Positions 12,862-24,406 of a stretch of 64,000 bases of DNA are shown one piece after another. A program made the translations under genes and the position numbers. Position 1 is the stretch's first letter. Every line of letters starts with the position of its first letter. Source of the stretch: Zantedeschia hybrid cultivar (Eukaryota; Streptophyta; Magnoliopsida; Alismatales; Araceae); the NCBI GenBank assembly GCA_030544215.1, contig JARZZO010000014.1, positions 16,092,234-16,156,233 of the forward strand. The letters are read 5' to 3'. The notes under the pieces were generated by a model that worked only from the letters and a program-made list of their open reading frames with translations, did not search any database and was not told the origin of the DNA.

Positions 12862-13428
12862 GGACTTGTTTACAGCCCCTCCTTTTTGGATTTTGGAAGA
12901 AGTTAACAGACTTTACGGGAATCATCTTTTTATTAGATAGTGAGAGAATTTAGGATAAAATGTGAGAGAGAATAAAAAGATGCCGTATGTCGTGTGCATT
13001 AGCCAATATGTGGAAAAGTGTAATTATTATCTTAAAATCTTGTCTGTTTGCATTCAACTTTTTTCAAATTCTATCTTCCCTCCTCTTAGTCTACTTTTAT
13101 TCTTATAATCTAAGTTTCACTTTGTTTGCAGAATAAATTTATTACGTGAGACCTATCGTGAGACCTATCGACGGAATAATGTATACTAGAATAAGGAGTG
13201 TTTAAGTTTGACAGTTTTGTGAGGTCCGCTAATGGAATAAGAAGAATAAGCACTTCTTAAGTCTAAAGTGGGATGACTTATTCTCCTTATTTTCTGAATA
13301 TGTTATTCTGTACCGATATAAATCATTTTGTTTGTCAAAGTAAAATTAGACCTATTCTCTCCTTATTTATTCTTATTCTTCTCCGATTCTCCAATCAACG
13401 TGTGGTAGTAGCTGAAACAAACACGTCC
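12862..13428. mobile_element. Tourist-like (PIF/Harbinger) MITE, probably composite
   Basis: Ends GGACTTGTTT (12862) and AAACAAACACGTCC (to 13428) are imperfect inverted repeats flanked by TTA on both sides (12859-12861 and 13429-13431), the usual Tourist target. At 567 bp it is long for a MITE because it seems to contain a second repeat at 13118-13402. Confidence 0.55.
13118..13402 (+). mobile_element. Short CACTTTG-ended repeat, + strand copy
   Basis: About 285 bp starting CACTTTGTTTGCAGAATAA and ending TCCAATCAACGTG. The same sequence, reverse-complemented and diverged, lies at 51396-51665. It includes an extra short duplication of 'gtgagacctatc' near 13145. A third, weaker relative starts at about 13889 with CACTTTGTTTGCAG. 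Non-coding; probably a MITE family. Confidence 0.65.
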
Positions 13429-13431
13429 TTA

Positions 13432-15917
13432 CAGAATTTACAATAAGTTATGATTTATTCGTAACAAATGTGTTGAAAATGAAAAAAATGTGATGACATT
13501 GTGATCTCGTCAAAAAATTGATTACATTCTTTCTACTACTTAGTAGGAAACAAAAATGACCACAAAAAGTGGTGTGCTGAAGTCAAGTCCTCCGCTACGC
13601 CCGTCTCTGATTAGAAGGTGCGTCCAGGAAGTGAATGCGACGGTGATGCTGAATCCCATGTAGCTGGGAACTTGAGATCAGTATATATTCCCCTTTTAGA
13701 AAGATAAATTAGCCACCAGTGCGCCTAGTGAATTTTTTAATTTTCGGTCAACCAGTTTTATAGATAATGACCATGCACTTAAAACCATTCTCAACCCAAA
13801 AGGAAAAAAACCCACCTAAGCTTTAGCTTGAATTGCTTTGCATGTTAACATTCTTTTGTACTGATCCTAATCTATAACCTATATTCTTCACTTTGTTTGC
13901 AGATTTAGACAAGAATAAGGTCCTTTCATCTCAAAATAAGATTACTTTTGCTTTGAATGGAAGATGGGTTATTCTGTGCTAGAATTGTTTATCCTTAGAA
14001 TTAGGTGAATAAACAATTTCATTTTACAACTAAGAATTAGATATTCTACTTTAGATTTCGCAACACCATCAAAATAAAATACTTCTTATTCTAAAAGAAA
14101 CAATCTAAAATAACTAGTCATGTCATAACCTATTCTTATATCAAACTAGAGAATTCACAAGTTGTCTGTGGTATGTTCCACAACGTTTACCCGTAAAGGT
14201 TGATGTCCGGTTCACTGACATAAGTGAATTCACTTATTTCATTTTTACTCAGTCCATCTATATGCTCTGCTTACCAAAATGCTATGATGTATTCACAATA
14301 TGCTATACAGAAAAGTACATTGTTACAATAAATTATTTGCACATACATACTTCCCCACATTAGCAAGTTTGCCCTATTCTTTATAGACTTAAATCTAAGA
14401 TATACGCATATACGTCTATATTTAATATAATATTCTATTCTAATTATCAATAATATTCAGTGGTATACTGTTGCTTGACATTAAACATAACGTTACGGTT
14501 ACTTTGCTATGAAAACTATACCTATATATATAACATCCTCTAAAAAGTCAGAAGAAATGTTTTATACATGTATGTATGTATCTAAACTAATAAAAAGTTA
14601 TATTACTATCATAATTTATTTATACGTCCACTCTATACTGACAAGCTTCCCATATAATCAATTAATTTTCGGTCTTTTCCATAGAGATTCCGTTGAACAT
14701 AGTCAATTCGAAATAAATTCATGTACCTTACGTATTTTGACATTAGCCTCCTATAATTTGTAATAAATCTTTCTAGTTAAGAATTATTTAAGAGAAGCAA
14801 ATATACATGAAATATTCTTTAAACTATTGTTAAAATGGACAAAAATACTTGAAATGACTATAAAGAATAAAAAATTGAATCCTAATGAATACTAAAAAAA
14901 TGACCTAAATGGTTCGAGCTTAATAATAGTTTTTGATATTTTAGATTTTTTCATATCACCCCGTCAAAGAACATTTGTACGGACACATGAGATATGTTTG
15001 GGCAATTCTTTTTTAATTTTGGTGCGCTGATAGCTAGTGCAACACCAGTTGTCGATGCGGTAAGTAAAACTTAAAATTTAGATAGCAGCATAAGTGACTT
15101 TTCCATAGTGAGTTAAGCTTAAACTCAAGTTTAACCATAGTAAAGTTAAGAAAAATTGACGGAAGCAAACGATAAAGATTAAAAATTAAAAATTTAAATA
15201 CATAATAACTAATATCAAAATATGCAAGGCACATGACCTATTTTGAGTTCAATATGTGTACAGGGATCGGTGTTAAAACAAGCCCTTAATTTTTTATCTT
15301 TATATTGTTAGGTCAGATTATTATCTTGTTTCTTATTTGTTTTCTTACTTCTTCTTTTTTAGTTTAAACAATCTATTTTTATCGAAGGCACATTTATCAC
15401 GATAAAAAGCCTATTCTGATTACAATCTTTTGCATGTCATATAAAAATAATCTAATACTCTTTTATTGCTTATTTTCTTTCCTTTGTGTTCAAAGAAATC
15501 TTTCCTTTTGGTTCAAAGAATATACTTTCAAACCAAATATTCCAATAATATAATGACAACTGTTAGATCATGTTAATACGCATTTAATGGTTAATAAAGG
15601 CTAAATTCACGGGTTACTCGGTGGCTAACTCAGGAGGAGGGAAGATTGAGGAGGAGGAAAAATTAAATGGATATAAAACAAATCTGGCCTTCTGATCAGC
15701 ACTGAATGCACCAATCAAACGGCCAGCGCACACGGGCCATGGTGGCCCAGCGTGGTGGGGATGCGAATCCCACCCGATGCGCTCGCTGGGTGAGCCCACC
15801 AGCGGGCTTTCCGCATGGGTAGTCGTAGGATTCGTATGTATGTATGTACACACACATATATTTCAAGCAGAAACTAATAAACATATGGTAAGAATTTTCT
15901 TTACATGTATACTTTTA
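13432..15917. other. Intergenic, very AT-rich
   Basis: Contains the weak repeat copy from 13889 to about 14120. The rest is AT-rich without a supported gene or clear repeat ends. A short GC-richer patch at 15610-15810 carries 'ggatgcgaatcccacc' and inverted 'cccaccagcggg' words but no recognisable product. Confidence 0.55.
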
Positions 15918-16166
15918 GGATCTGTTTGTTTCGAGAATAAGAAGTCGAATAAGATGACTTACGAGACTTATTCCGTTAATCTGAGTTTGGGAGTACGGAC
16001 GCATTATTTTCGGAACAAGTAGACTAACTCAACTTATCTAAAAGGTGAAAGTTACTTATTCCTAGAATAAGAAAAAATACCATGAAGAAAATTTTTGTTG
16101 TTTTAAATATAAGAGATCTGAACATAAAAAAATCTGAAATATTATATCCATAAAACAAACCGGCCC
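15918..16166. mobile_element. Tourist-like MITE
   Basis: 249 bp between GGATCTGTTTGTTT and AAACAAACCGGCCC, which are imperfect inverted repeats, flanked by TTA on each side (15915-15917, 16167-16169). AT-rich and non-coding. Confidence 0.65.
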
Positions 16167-16169
16167 TTA

Positions 16170-18526
16170 GTTTCATTCAACAAGTGTTCTTCAGTGGTTT
16201 GTATCTATACTCTTTCTCTACAAAAACTAACATGGTTATCAATACAAGAAATATTTTCTACATACTCTCCCCTTACACATAAATAATAAATAAAAAATCA
16301 TTATTCATGCTCCACTTCGTCCTACTTTCTCTACACGGTTGAATTCACATGAATTAACATTAGTCTACTCTACTGTCTCTATAATATTCATGCTCCACTT
16401 CGTCCTATTAGTTAATTAGAATTCCTAAAAAATAATAAACTTTTTCCTTGCTTTTTCCTACTTAACTGATCTTCCCATAAGGGGTGCGTCAATATGATAA
16501 AATAGAGCATGAACAGTATAGAGAAAATAGAGAAGACGATCTTAGGATTTTAGTGTCTGGGTTAATGAACTTAGTGCCAAAAGTAACTAATTGATTGGCA
16601 TGCATGATAAATCTATATATAGTGTTGAAAGAACCTATTATATATCTTATTGATCATGGAGAGCAAGCTATTGCAATTATTTCTCTTTTTTTATTCCTTT
16701 TCTTTTTACATGTGAGTGACAGGTACATAGATTCGCAACCAGAGATACATGTTAGCCCAATTTGGTGCGTCCGGTGGGCAGGTACATCGACTTCCTAGCA
16801 TATACTTACCCGATGTTCTGAGATTACCAAACAGTGCTTTTGGGTTGCTCCTCTAATGTGTATTAGATGATTTTACTTTAGCATCAGCTAATTCACGATG
16901 AGATCATATGAAGTAAAACTTGTTTCCCTAGTTTAGACTTTCAATGTTGTACGTGGAGGGATCTTTATAGATGCTGTTCAGAGTCCTGAAACTTCCTAGC
17001 TAACTCATACGTACGACTTCATGCATGTCCGTGTTTCTATATCTTCGGTTTCCTATGCACCCTCTTACTGTTATTTTACCGTAACATGGAATCATAATTA
17101 CTTGTTTCAATGTGAGAAGATGGTCGTGTACTGGAGCGGTTGATTGCGGATTTTTCTTTTCTTTTCCTGCGAGTAGGGCTGTGGGCCGAGCCAAGCCGAA
17201 CTTTGAATGGCTCAGGTTCGGTTCGGATAAAAAAAGGTTGATTCGAGCTCTCGCTCGGTTTGAATTCCAAATTTGAGTTTGAGCTCGGTTCGCTCTGTTT
17301 TTGTCGGGTTCGAGCTCGACTCTCCATATGATATGAGATATTCACTTCCATTTGACCTAATTTGAAGAATTAAAAAAAGTATATTAAATATATTGAGCCG
17401 GCTTACGAGTCCACGAGTAGAGTCACAGTAAATTTGAGCTCAACTCATTAAGTCATCCAAGTTTTAACCTTAACTTGAGTTTGACTCGTTTGAGGTTTAG
17501 AGTCGGGTCAGAGCTGAACCGAACCCAAGCGGCTTGACTCATTGCCAGTCTTACCTGTAAGTTCCAAACCTGGTTTTCTTCGCTCTCCTCTACCCCGCCA
17601 CCGACAATCAAATTCACTTAATTTGTGGTCCAACAACTCGCGTTTGTTAATATAGGGTGTCCAGAGTTCCTGATCTTGGAAAGAGAGGTGAAGCTTCACA
17701 TCGTGCGAGCTTCAAAGTAATTATATATAATAGATTCTCATATCTTTCTCACGGCATTAATGGGATGTATGACTAACATATGATCAGTACGATCGAGTTG
17801 TGTTGATGCGGCTAATCTTCTCTGCACAAAGTCTCTATTCTTTACCTAATCATACGAAGACGGGCTCCTGCGGTTACGTTTGCATCTTGGACAAGTAACC
17901 CCATAGTACGTACCTTTTTTTTTTTTTATGGCCATGGAAAGATGAAGCATATATTAAATCAACAAACTACCTACTGACAGGAAGATGGTGTTACTCACAT
18001 GAAATATTCTCACTTGCATTTTTATTTCCTTGGGTTATTTAGGCACCCAGTTCTAATTTTCCTTCGAGCTCGTGCGGGTTTTTAGGCAGCATATATGGCT
18101 GTGGATTTAAGCAAATGATCAACCTGGATATGTTAGGGTGGTTTGGCTACTAAAACACGATCTATCTGTACAGCTGCTTCGTCGGGAGATCCTAAGCTAA
18201 CAAAACATGCATGTCATTTAAAATGGCGATCTCGTGGATGATGTTATAGGAAATGAAATGAAGGGAACCTAAGTTGTTGTGCTACCTTAATACAGGCCAT
18301 GTTAGGGCGCACATGCGTCCAGTGGCTGTGATTTCTACCCAGTAGTTCCGAACTTCATTAATTTTGGTGGAGCTAGATCAGGGGGACAGGAGTGGACTGA
18401 GACCCAATACCACCAGCACCCTGTTTTGCCCCTTAATATCCTTGTACAGAAGCTTCCCGAGCTACTCATACACACAACCCCATACAGGAGAACATATATA
18501 TAAAGAGTCTGGTTCCTCTTAGTAGG
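16170..18526. other. Intergenic with a GAGC-rich repeat
   Basis: At about 17175-17550 is a repeat rich in 'gagctcg', 'ggttcgg' and 'gagccg' words, bounded by 'gggctgtgggccgagcc' and 'ggcttgactcattgccag'. The same style of repeat occurs in the desaturase intron, and both probably derive from one non-autonomous DNA transposon family. The rest is AT-rich and without a supported gene. Confidence 0.5.
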
Positions 18527-19032
18527 AAGTTGGAGGGGACTCCAACAGAAACCAATTAGAAAACGTTATGTATAAAGTTGATCCACCGTTCGAGACGCAT
18601 CTCATCTACTTTGACAATTTTATCTTTGTTACCGGTTCAACATGTTTCAAATACTATGCAGAGCATTTAAATACTACCAAGAGCACAAAATTATCACCAT
18701 AATTTACATGGGTGTATTTTGAATTATGGTGGTAATTTTGCATTCTTGGTAGTATTTAACTGTTCTATGTTATATTATGTTGAAGTGTATTTTAAATTAT
18801 GGTTGTAGTCTTCTGTTCTTTGTAGTATTTAAGTGTTTTGCATAGTATTTAAGTATTCTGCGTAGCATTTAAATATTCTGCGTAGTATTTAAGTACTCTG
18901 TGTAGTATTTGAAATCTGTTGAACCGGTAACAAAGAAAAAGTTATCAAAGTGAGCGGGATACGTCTCGAACGACAAATCAACTTTACACATGATATTTTC
19001 TAACTGGTTACTGTTGGAGTCCTCTCCAACTT
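18527..19032. mobile_element. Element with inverted repeats of about 120 bp
   Basis: The left arm (from 18527, AAGTTGGAGGGGACTCCAAC) and the reverse complement of the right arm (to 19032) match over roughly 120 bp, including GTTACCGGTTCAACA. Each arm begins with its own small hairpin (GTTGGAG...CTCCAAC). The centre holds about four copies of a 20-bp unit (TAGTATTTAAGTATTCTGCG type) at 18823-18910. No convincing target duplication was found. Mutator-like or fold-back MITE is inferred from arm length. Confidence 0.7.
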
Positions 19033-19477
19033 TTCATATATAAAAGAAACTAAGGCAGAACAGGAGAGGCTGAACTGGAGTTTGCTCCACCTGATCTACA
19101 GGGATAAGATGCTTCGACTTCTGGTATAGGTGCACCTCACACCAGTGGCGGACGCAGTGTACAACCAGTGGGGTCCCAGGACCCCACTGGAATTTCGAAA
19201 TCTTAGAGGCCCACTCCAGTATTTGCTGTCCAGGACCCCACTGGCCACAGATGGAGGAACCCACTGGGCTGCCCGATCGTCCAGCCCACTTAGGCAGGCC
19301 CAACGGAGCGCGGAGGCGCGAAGCGCCCAATGGCCCAACCGAGCGCGGAGGCAGGCCCAACCCATTCGGCCATTCCCCACCGGCCCACCTGACTTCCTGT
19401 GCGAGCTCCCACTCCCAAACCCTAGCCCCTCGGGCCTCGGCGTCGGCAAAGCCGCAAAGGCAACCCAGCGGCCAGCA

Positions 19478-20075
19478 TCGTGACTGCGGCACCCCCTCCG
19501 GCCTCCGCGGCTCCGCCTCCGGCCTCCGCCGCTCCGAGCCTCTGCCCCGTCCGCCTCCGGCCTCCCTTCCTTCACCCCTCTGGCCCTCTGCGGCTCTGCC
19601 GCTCAGCCTCTGCGGATCTGCCGATTCTGCCCAGCGCCGCCGCAGCCAGCGCCGTGACTGCGGCACGCCGGCACCCCCTCCGGCCTCCGCGGCTCCGACT
19701 CCGAGCCTCTGCCCCGTCCGCCTCCGGCCTCCCTTCCTTCACCCCTCTCTGGCCCTCTGCGGCTCTGCCGCTCCTCTGCGGATCTGCAGATTCTGCCCAG
19801 CGCCGCCGCAGCCAGCGCCGTGACTGCGGCACGCCGGCACCCCCTCCGGCCTCTGCGGCTCCGCCTCCGGCCTCCGCGGCTCCGACTCCGAGCCTCTGCG
19901 GCTCTGCCCCGTCCGCCTCCGGCCTCCCTTCCTTCACCCCTCTGGCCCTCTGCGGCTCTGCCGCTCCTCTGCGGATCTGCCGATTCTGCCCAGCGCCGCC
20001 GCAGCCAGCGCCGTGACTGCGGCACGCCGGCACCCCCTCCGGCCTCCGCGGCTCCGCCTCCGGCCTCCAGTCCTG
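19478..20075 (+). repeat. GC-rich minisatellite inside the hAT element
   Basis: About three and a half copies of a 165-195 bp unit with the landmark GTGACTGCGGCA at about 19480, 19652, 19820 and 20013. Each unit also contains GATCTGCCGATTCTGCCCAG and runs of 'ctccggcctccg'. Copies vary in length through internal micro-repeats. Every frame on both strands is open and Ala/Pro/Arg-rich, which follows from composition and is not evidence for a protein. Confidence 0.85.
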
Positions 20076-20229
20076 TCCCTCCGGCCCTTTGGCTTTGTTT
20101 GGCCGCTGCCAGCCTGCCCTCCAGCTCCAGGCTCCAGTCCTGTCCAGGCCAGGCCAGACCCCTCCGCTGCGGGCCTGCGGCTCCGCCCGGACGGCCGGAC
20201 CCCCAGCCCAGCCCAATTTGTAAGGTGAA

Positions 20230-22015
20230 GGGACTACGCACGGCCGCACGGGAACTTCCAACCTCAAAGCATCATGTTTGCCTAGAAGTTCTGATTTCAT
20301 CTTCTTCTTGAGGTAGGCACATGAGCACTTTCAGAGTAGATTTTGGATTGGTTTCTTATGCATATCTTTAATCCATATGATGAACAGTTTAGTTTAACAT
20401 GGTCTCAAAAACTTTAAGTAGAAAGCCAAGAAATTATTTAAAGATATCAACTATCCATCTTTTTAGCATAGCAGATGGTATTTGCAAGATAAAATTTTAA
20501 ATTGCTAATCGACTGTCATCGGATAGTAGAAGAACTTTTTTTTTGTAATTTTTTTAGTGGATGCTATGTACATAAGGGTGTCGATCTGTTTTAAGTGTTC
20601 AAATCTGATCCAAGGATATAATTATTTGTATGGACAAGATCCCAAATCCCAGTGTCTGCTAAGCTCTCATCATGTACATGCATGCCTTTTTGTTCTGTGA
20701 GGTTGCTGCTAGTCCAGTGAAAATTTATCCTCCTGGTTCTTACTGTGGTTAAGTGCTTTGGAGCAAAAGAATCTTGTAGGGTGAGGTAAAACACATAGGC
20801 ATCTGTACATGGTGAAAGAATTAATGATCATTCACTACCTTGTTCAGGTTGTGCAGCTCCCCTCCATGCCCCACCCTGCACCCTTTGGGAGATGTCTGTA
20901 CTTCATTATCTACTGGTCCCATTTCATTAAAAGGGCAGTTTCATGCCTTGGAGCATCAAGGAATGTGAAGCACACCGGATCCCATACAAAAAAAGGTTCT
21001 ACTAACCCATTCAAAATAACACCCAACTTGGGTCACTAAGTTGTTATTGACATATGCTGCTTTAGGGGAATTGAGTGGGATTTGCCAAGTTCCAAACATC
21101 TACAAGGTTTGATTAAGACATATCTAGTCAATACTTTGCTTGGTGGATTATGGATAATTGCTCATCCTGCCAAGAGCTTGTCTTGGCCGGATGTGGATCT
21201 ATGGACCATGCATGGAGAATGTTTCTGCAGAGGGACAACAGGGGTTGCCCACATGTCTCACTTTCCTGGCCGCTCTTCCAATAGAGCACAATGTTTAGTC
21301 TCAGATTAGGTGGACATAGATGACTATCTTGGTCATGATGGATTGCACTAGTGACATATGGCTTTTGTTCCGACTGGCTGCCAAATAGGACGTCAAAATT
21401 AGGATTTTGATGGAGTCAATGCATTTATTTTTCGTTGATTTGCCTATTTAAGTGCTACCAAAGTACCAAATAGGACGTCTAGTTCAGATTTTTAAGAAAA
21501 CTGGCTCACACATATACTTTCGCAGGGTACCAAAATGGACCCTAAGTATCACTAGCAAAGAGAAATGTTATGCACTCACCGTGTGATGTGAGGATGGGTG
21601 CTTCACAATATTTGTTGGATTGAGCTCATTCTGACAAGTGTCAGACGCTTCAATAGTAATTTACTATGCTTAACTTGTGAGATTAGATAAGAGCATGGAC
21701 TTCCATATCTTGGCTAGCTCTTCCCAACTTCTTTTATATTATGTAGACAATTTATGGCTTTTGATAGGTTGAATTCAATCCGTACTTATCGGATAAGGTT
21801 GAGCCAAAACTTTTGTTCACAATTTATGGCTTTTGATATATATTTTATCCATGCTAAAATAAGGAGGACATTTTGCTCATCTGTTCTATCTTTTATCTAC
21901 TTCAGGTCTAAATAAGTAGGCATTATCGGATTGCTGACATCGTGAAGTGGCCAATTCAGGTATCAAATCTACATAAGATTTTCTTCATTTATATTTTATT
22001 TTATTTTTCCTAGAT
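20230..22015 (+). other. Internal part of the hAT element without a recognisable gene
   Basis: After the GC-rich block there is a candidate donor (TTGAG|GTAGGC at about 20310), then AT-rich sequence with short ORFs up to about 75 residues that I do not recognise. This could be the intron and internal remains of a former transposase transcript. Confidence 0.4.
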
Positions 22016-22260
22016 GTTAATTTTTGTGATCCAGCGAGCCTGGGTGGTGGCTCATTTATATATTATTATTTATTTATTTAATGTTAAATATTTGTAATCC
22101 AGTGAGCCTGGGTGGTGGCCCATTTATATTTTATTTTGTCTTTCATAGATGTTAATTTTTGTGATCCAGCGAGCCTGGGAGGTGGCTCATTTATATATTA
22201 TTATTTATTTATTTAATGTTAAATGTTTGTGATCCAGTGAGCCTGAGTGGTGGCTCATTT
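22016..22260 (+). repeat. Tandem repeat of about 67 bp near the hAT 3' end
   Basis: Four related units start at about 22016, 22083, 22151 and 22217, each with 'gtgatccag[c/t]gagcctg[g/a]g[t/a]ggtgg' and an AT-rich tail. Alternate units are most alike, giving a higher-order period of 135 bp. It lies about 120 bp inside the right terminal repeat. Confidence 0.85.
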
Positions 22261-22551
22261 ATATTTTAGATCCGCACCGAATCCGACCCGTTTGCATCTT
22301 TGGTTGTCCCACCTTCAACTTGGTCCACAGTACTCAATCTGGGACCCCACTGGACCAAATTCCTGCGTCCGCCACTGCCTCACACAGTGAGAAATAGAGA
22401 GGATTCCACTCAATTTTACAAAATTTGTCATTGACCAGGGCAGAGGAATTTTAAATAGGAGGCTTGCACACCCACGCATACATAGCAACCGCAACGCAAG
22501 CTAGGTAGAAAACGATGGCATTTTACGTACCCTTGTGGTGTAGATGATATA

Positions 22552-22809
22552 TAGGGATGCAAATGGGTTAGATTAGATGCGGACCCAAGATAGATTCGTA
22601 ATCATATTTGTTATATTATCAATTTATAAGGATTACTTGTTAACTATAATTGACTCCTTACTGTACGTACCATATGTATTCCATCATAAAAAAATTTTAT
22701 CCATCCTCTTGTCTGCTATATTACCAGTTTTAAAAAATTATTTGTTAACTGACTTATAAACTAAAATTTGGTTGAATAATCAGATTATCAATTATCATTT
22801 GCATCCCTA
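22552..22809. mobile_element. Small inverted-repeat element (hAT-like MITE)
   Basis: TAGGGATGCAAATG at 22552 and its inverted counterpart CATTTGCATCCCTA ending at 22809 bound 258 AT-rich bp. Flanking 'tagatgat' and 'tagataat' may be a degenerate 8-bp duplication. Non-coding. Confidence 0.55.
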
Positions 22810-22819
22810 GTAGATAATG

Positions 22820-24080
22820 ATGGTGCATTCTAGTTGAATTAAACATATAATATCTTAAACAGTTGAGCTGCTGGTGCGGAACCTACACAAGTAGTTTGTA
22901 GTTATTGGCTAGCAACGGGGAGGGGGCATAGTGGTTGTATTTGAGGGGGCATAGTACTTCATATAGAAGTGTCTTTAAGTAGAAGTGATTCTAAAGAGAA
23001 GTGTTTCTTATCTTAAAAATGAAATGAGTTTGAGAATCCAAAATGAACTCAATTGTTGGAAGGACTTCATAATAAGTTTTGACTAAAATATCCTCATCTT
23101 AAATATTTAAATTTTTTTACCTTTAAAATTTTAATATATGATAATATATTATAAACTAAATTATAAAAAATATAATAATAATATATTTATCTTTTGCACA
23201 AATAAAATATATTAATAAAGAGTAGGATATATTAACATAACCATCACATTAAATAAATAATATAACTTATACATAATGATACATGACGACATTATATAAG
23301 TAAAGATAGGAATAAAATATTCTTAGTTATTGGTGCATAGAAAAAAATTGGTTTGGAGGGGAGGGAGTCCTTTCTTATTTTTTCTTTCTCCCTCATGGAT
23401 AAGAAGAAGATAACTATCTCATTTCTTATTTTTTCTCCTTCCCATACGGATGAAGAAGTCACTACATACAGAATCACTCCGTATAGAAGTAGAAAATTTC
23501 TCCTTACACAAAAAGTAGGTTTGCATCCACTTTCTACGAAAATAATTCTTTGAAGGGAAGAAATCATTTAGAAGGACTTCTCTCGAACCCCCAAACACAG
23601 AAAGTTTTGCTGTCGACCTCTTCTTGCTTCTATAATAACATTAACACTGAGCACTACCTAGTTCAGTAAGACTAGGGCTCTGCTTGTCTCTTTGTGCGCG
23701 GTTGTGATATTAATCTTAACGAGATTAGGTAGATGTGAGCTGGATTAATTCATACGCATGTGATAAAAAATTGCGGTCAAATTATAATGGTATATAATAA
23801 GTGGTCCTTGTCTAGTGCAGTTAGGGTCTCCCCAGGTGTTGTCTACATTCAACAATCAGCAAAGTATTGCTAGGATTTGGATGCCTTTCTGTGATCAATG
23901 GAGGTGAAGACATAAAAAAGAATGAAGGAGAAGACGGAGAACAAACACATAGAGATCAGAGAATTATAAGAGATGGTATGCTTTCTTTAAATATAAGGAG
24001 CCCAGAGCAACTACTTATGGGAGTAATGCTATAATAACACCTCTAAAGATGAAACACGACATAAATAGAGAGGGATCAAG
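22820..24080. other. Intergenic, AT-rich
   Basis: No supported gene. Around 22960-23580 the words 'agaagtg' and 'tagaagg' recur in both strands, suggesting a decayed inverted-repeat element ('tagaagtg...' left, 'ggacttctct' right). Nothing else recognised. Confidence 0.45.
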
Positions 24081-24406
24081 ATGAAATCCCAAAACCTTGG
24101 TGTTGAGATTCAGAGGCATATGGTCATATGTGCTGGAACCATAAGTTAGAAACCGATATAAGACTAATTGCCCAAGACCACCATGGACCAACAACCAACA
24201 CTCCCCCTCACGGCCACCATGGGCCGCGAAAATGAAAGGAGAGGCAAAAGAGGTCAAGCCTATGATCGATGTCCTAATACCAAGATGAAATCCCAAAACC
24301 GCGGTGTTGAGATTCAGAGGCACAGGCATATGCGCTCGAACCATAACTTAGAAATTGATATAGGACTAATTGCCCAGAGCCACCATGGGCCGGCCAATAG
24401 CCAACA
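24081..24406 (-). mobile_element. TRIM-like miniature LTR retrotransposon, - strand copy
   Basis: Two direct repeats of about 120 bp, 24081-24200 and 24285-24406, are 204 bp apart. Read on the - strand the first repeat is followed by TTGGTATTAG at 24274-24283, close to the TGGTATCAGAGC primer site for initiator methionine tRNA. Outer ends carry CCAACA on the + strand (TGTTGG on the - strand). The whole unit is homologous, in opposite orientation, to 50179-50501. No coding capacity. Confidence 0.65.

Larger units (their letters stand above)
19143..22377. mobile_element. hAT-superfamily DNA transposon, non-autonomous
   Basis: Perfect 15-bp terminal inverted repeats CAGTGGCGGACGCAG and CTGCGTCCGCCACTG bound 3235 bp, flanked by an exact 8-bp duplication CCTCACAC (19135-19142 and 22378-22385). 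An 8-bp target duplication and CAG...CTG ends are diagnostic for hAT. The subterminal word GGACCCCACTGG occurs at 19179-19190, 19233-19244 and 22342-22353, and inverted at 19165-19176, consistent with transposase-binding sites. No transposase domain is visible in any frame, so movement would need an enzyme in trans. The 5' third is a GC-rich block (19300-20230); the 3' part is AT-rich. Confidence 0.9.

Noticed and set aside
19034..20311. Long ORFs on both strands rich in Ala, Pro, Arg
   Set aside because: All frames are open because of GC-rich repeats; low complexity with no conserved motif.
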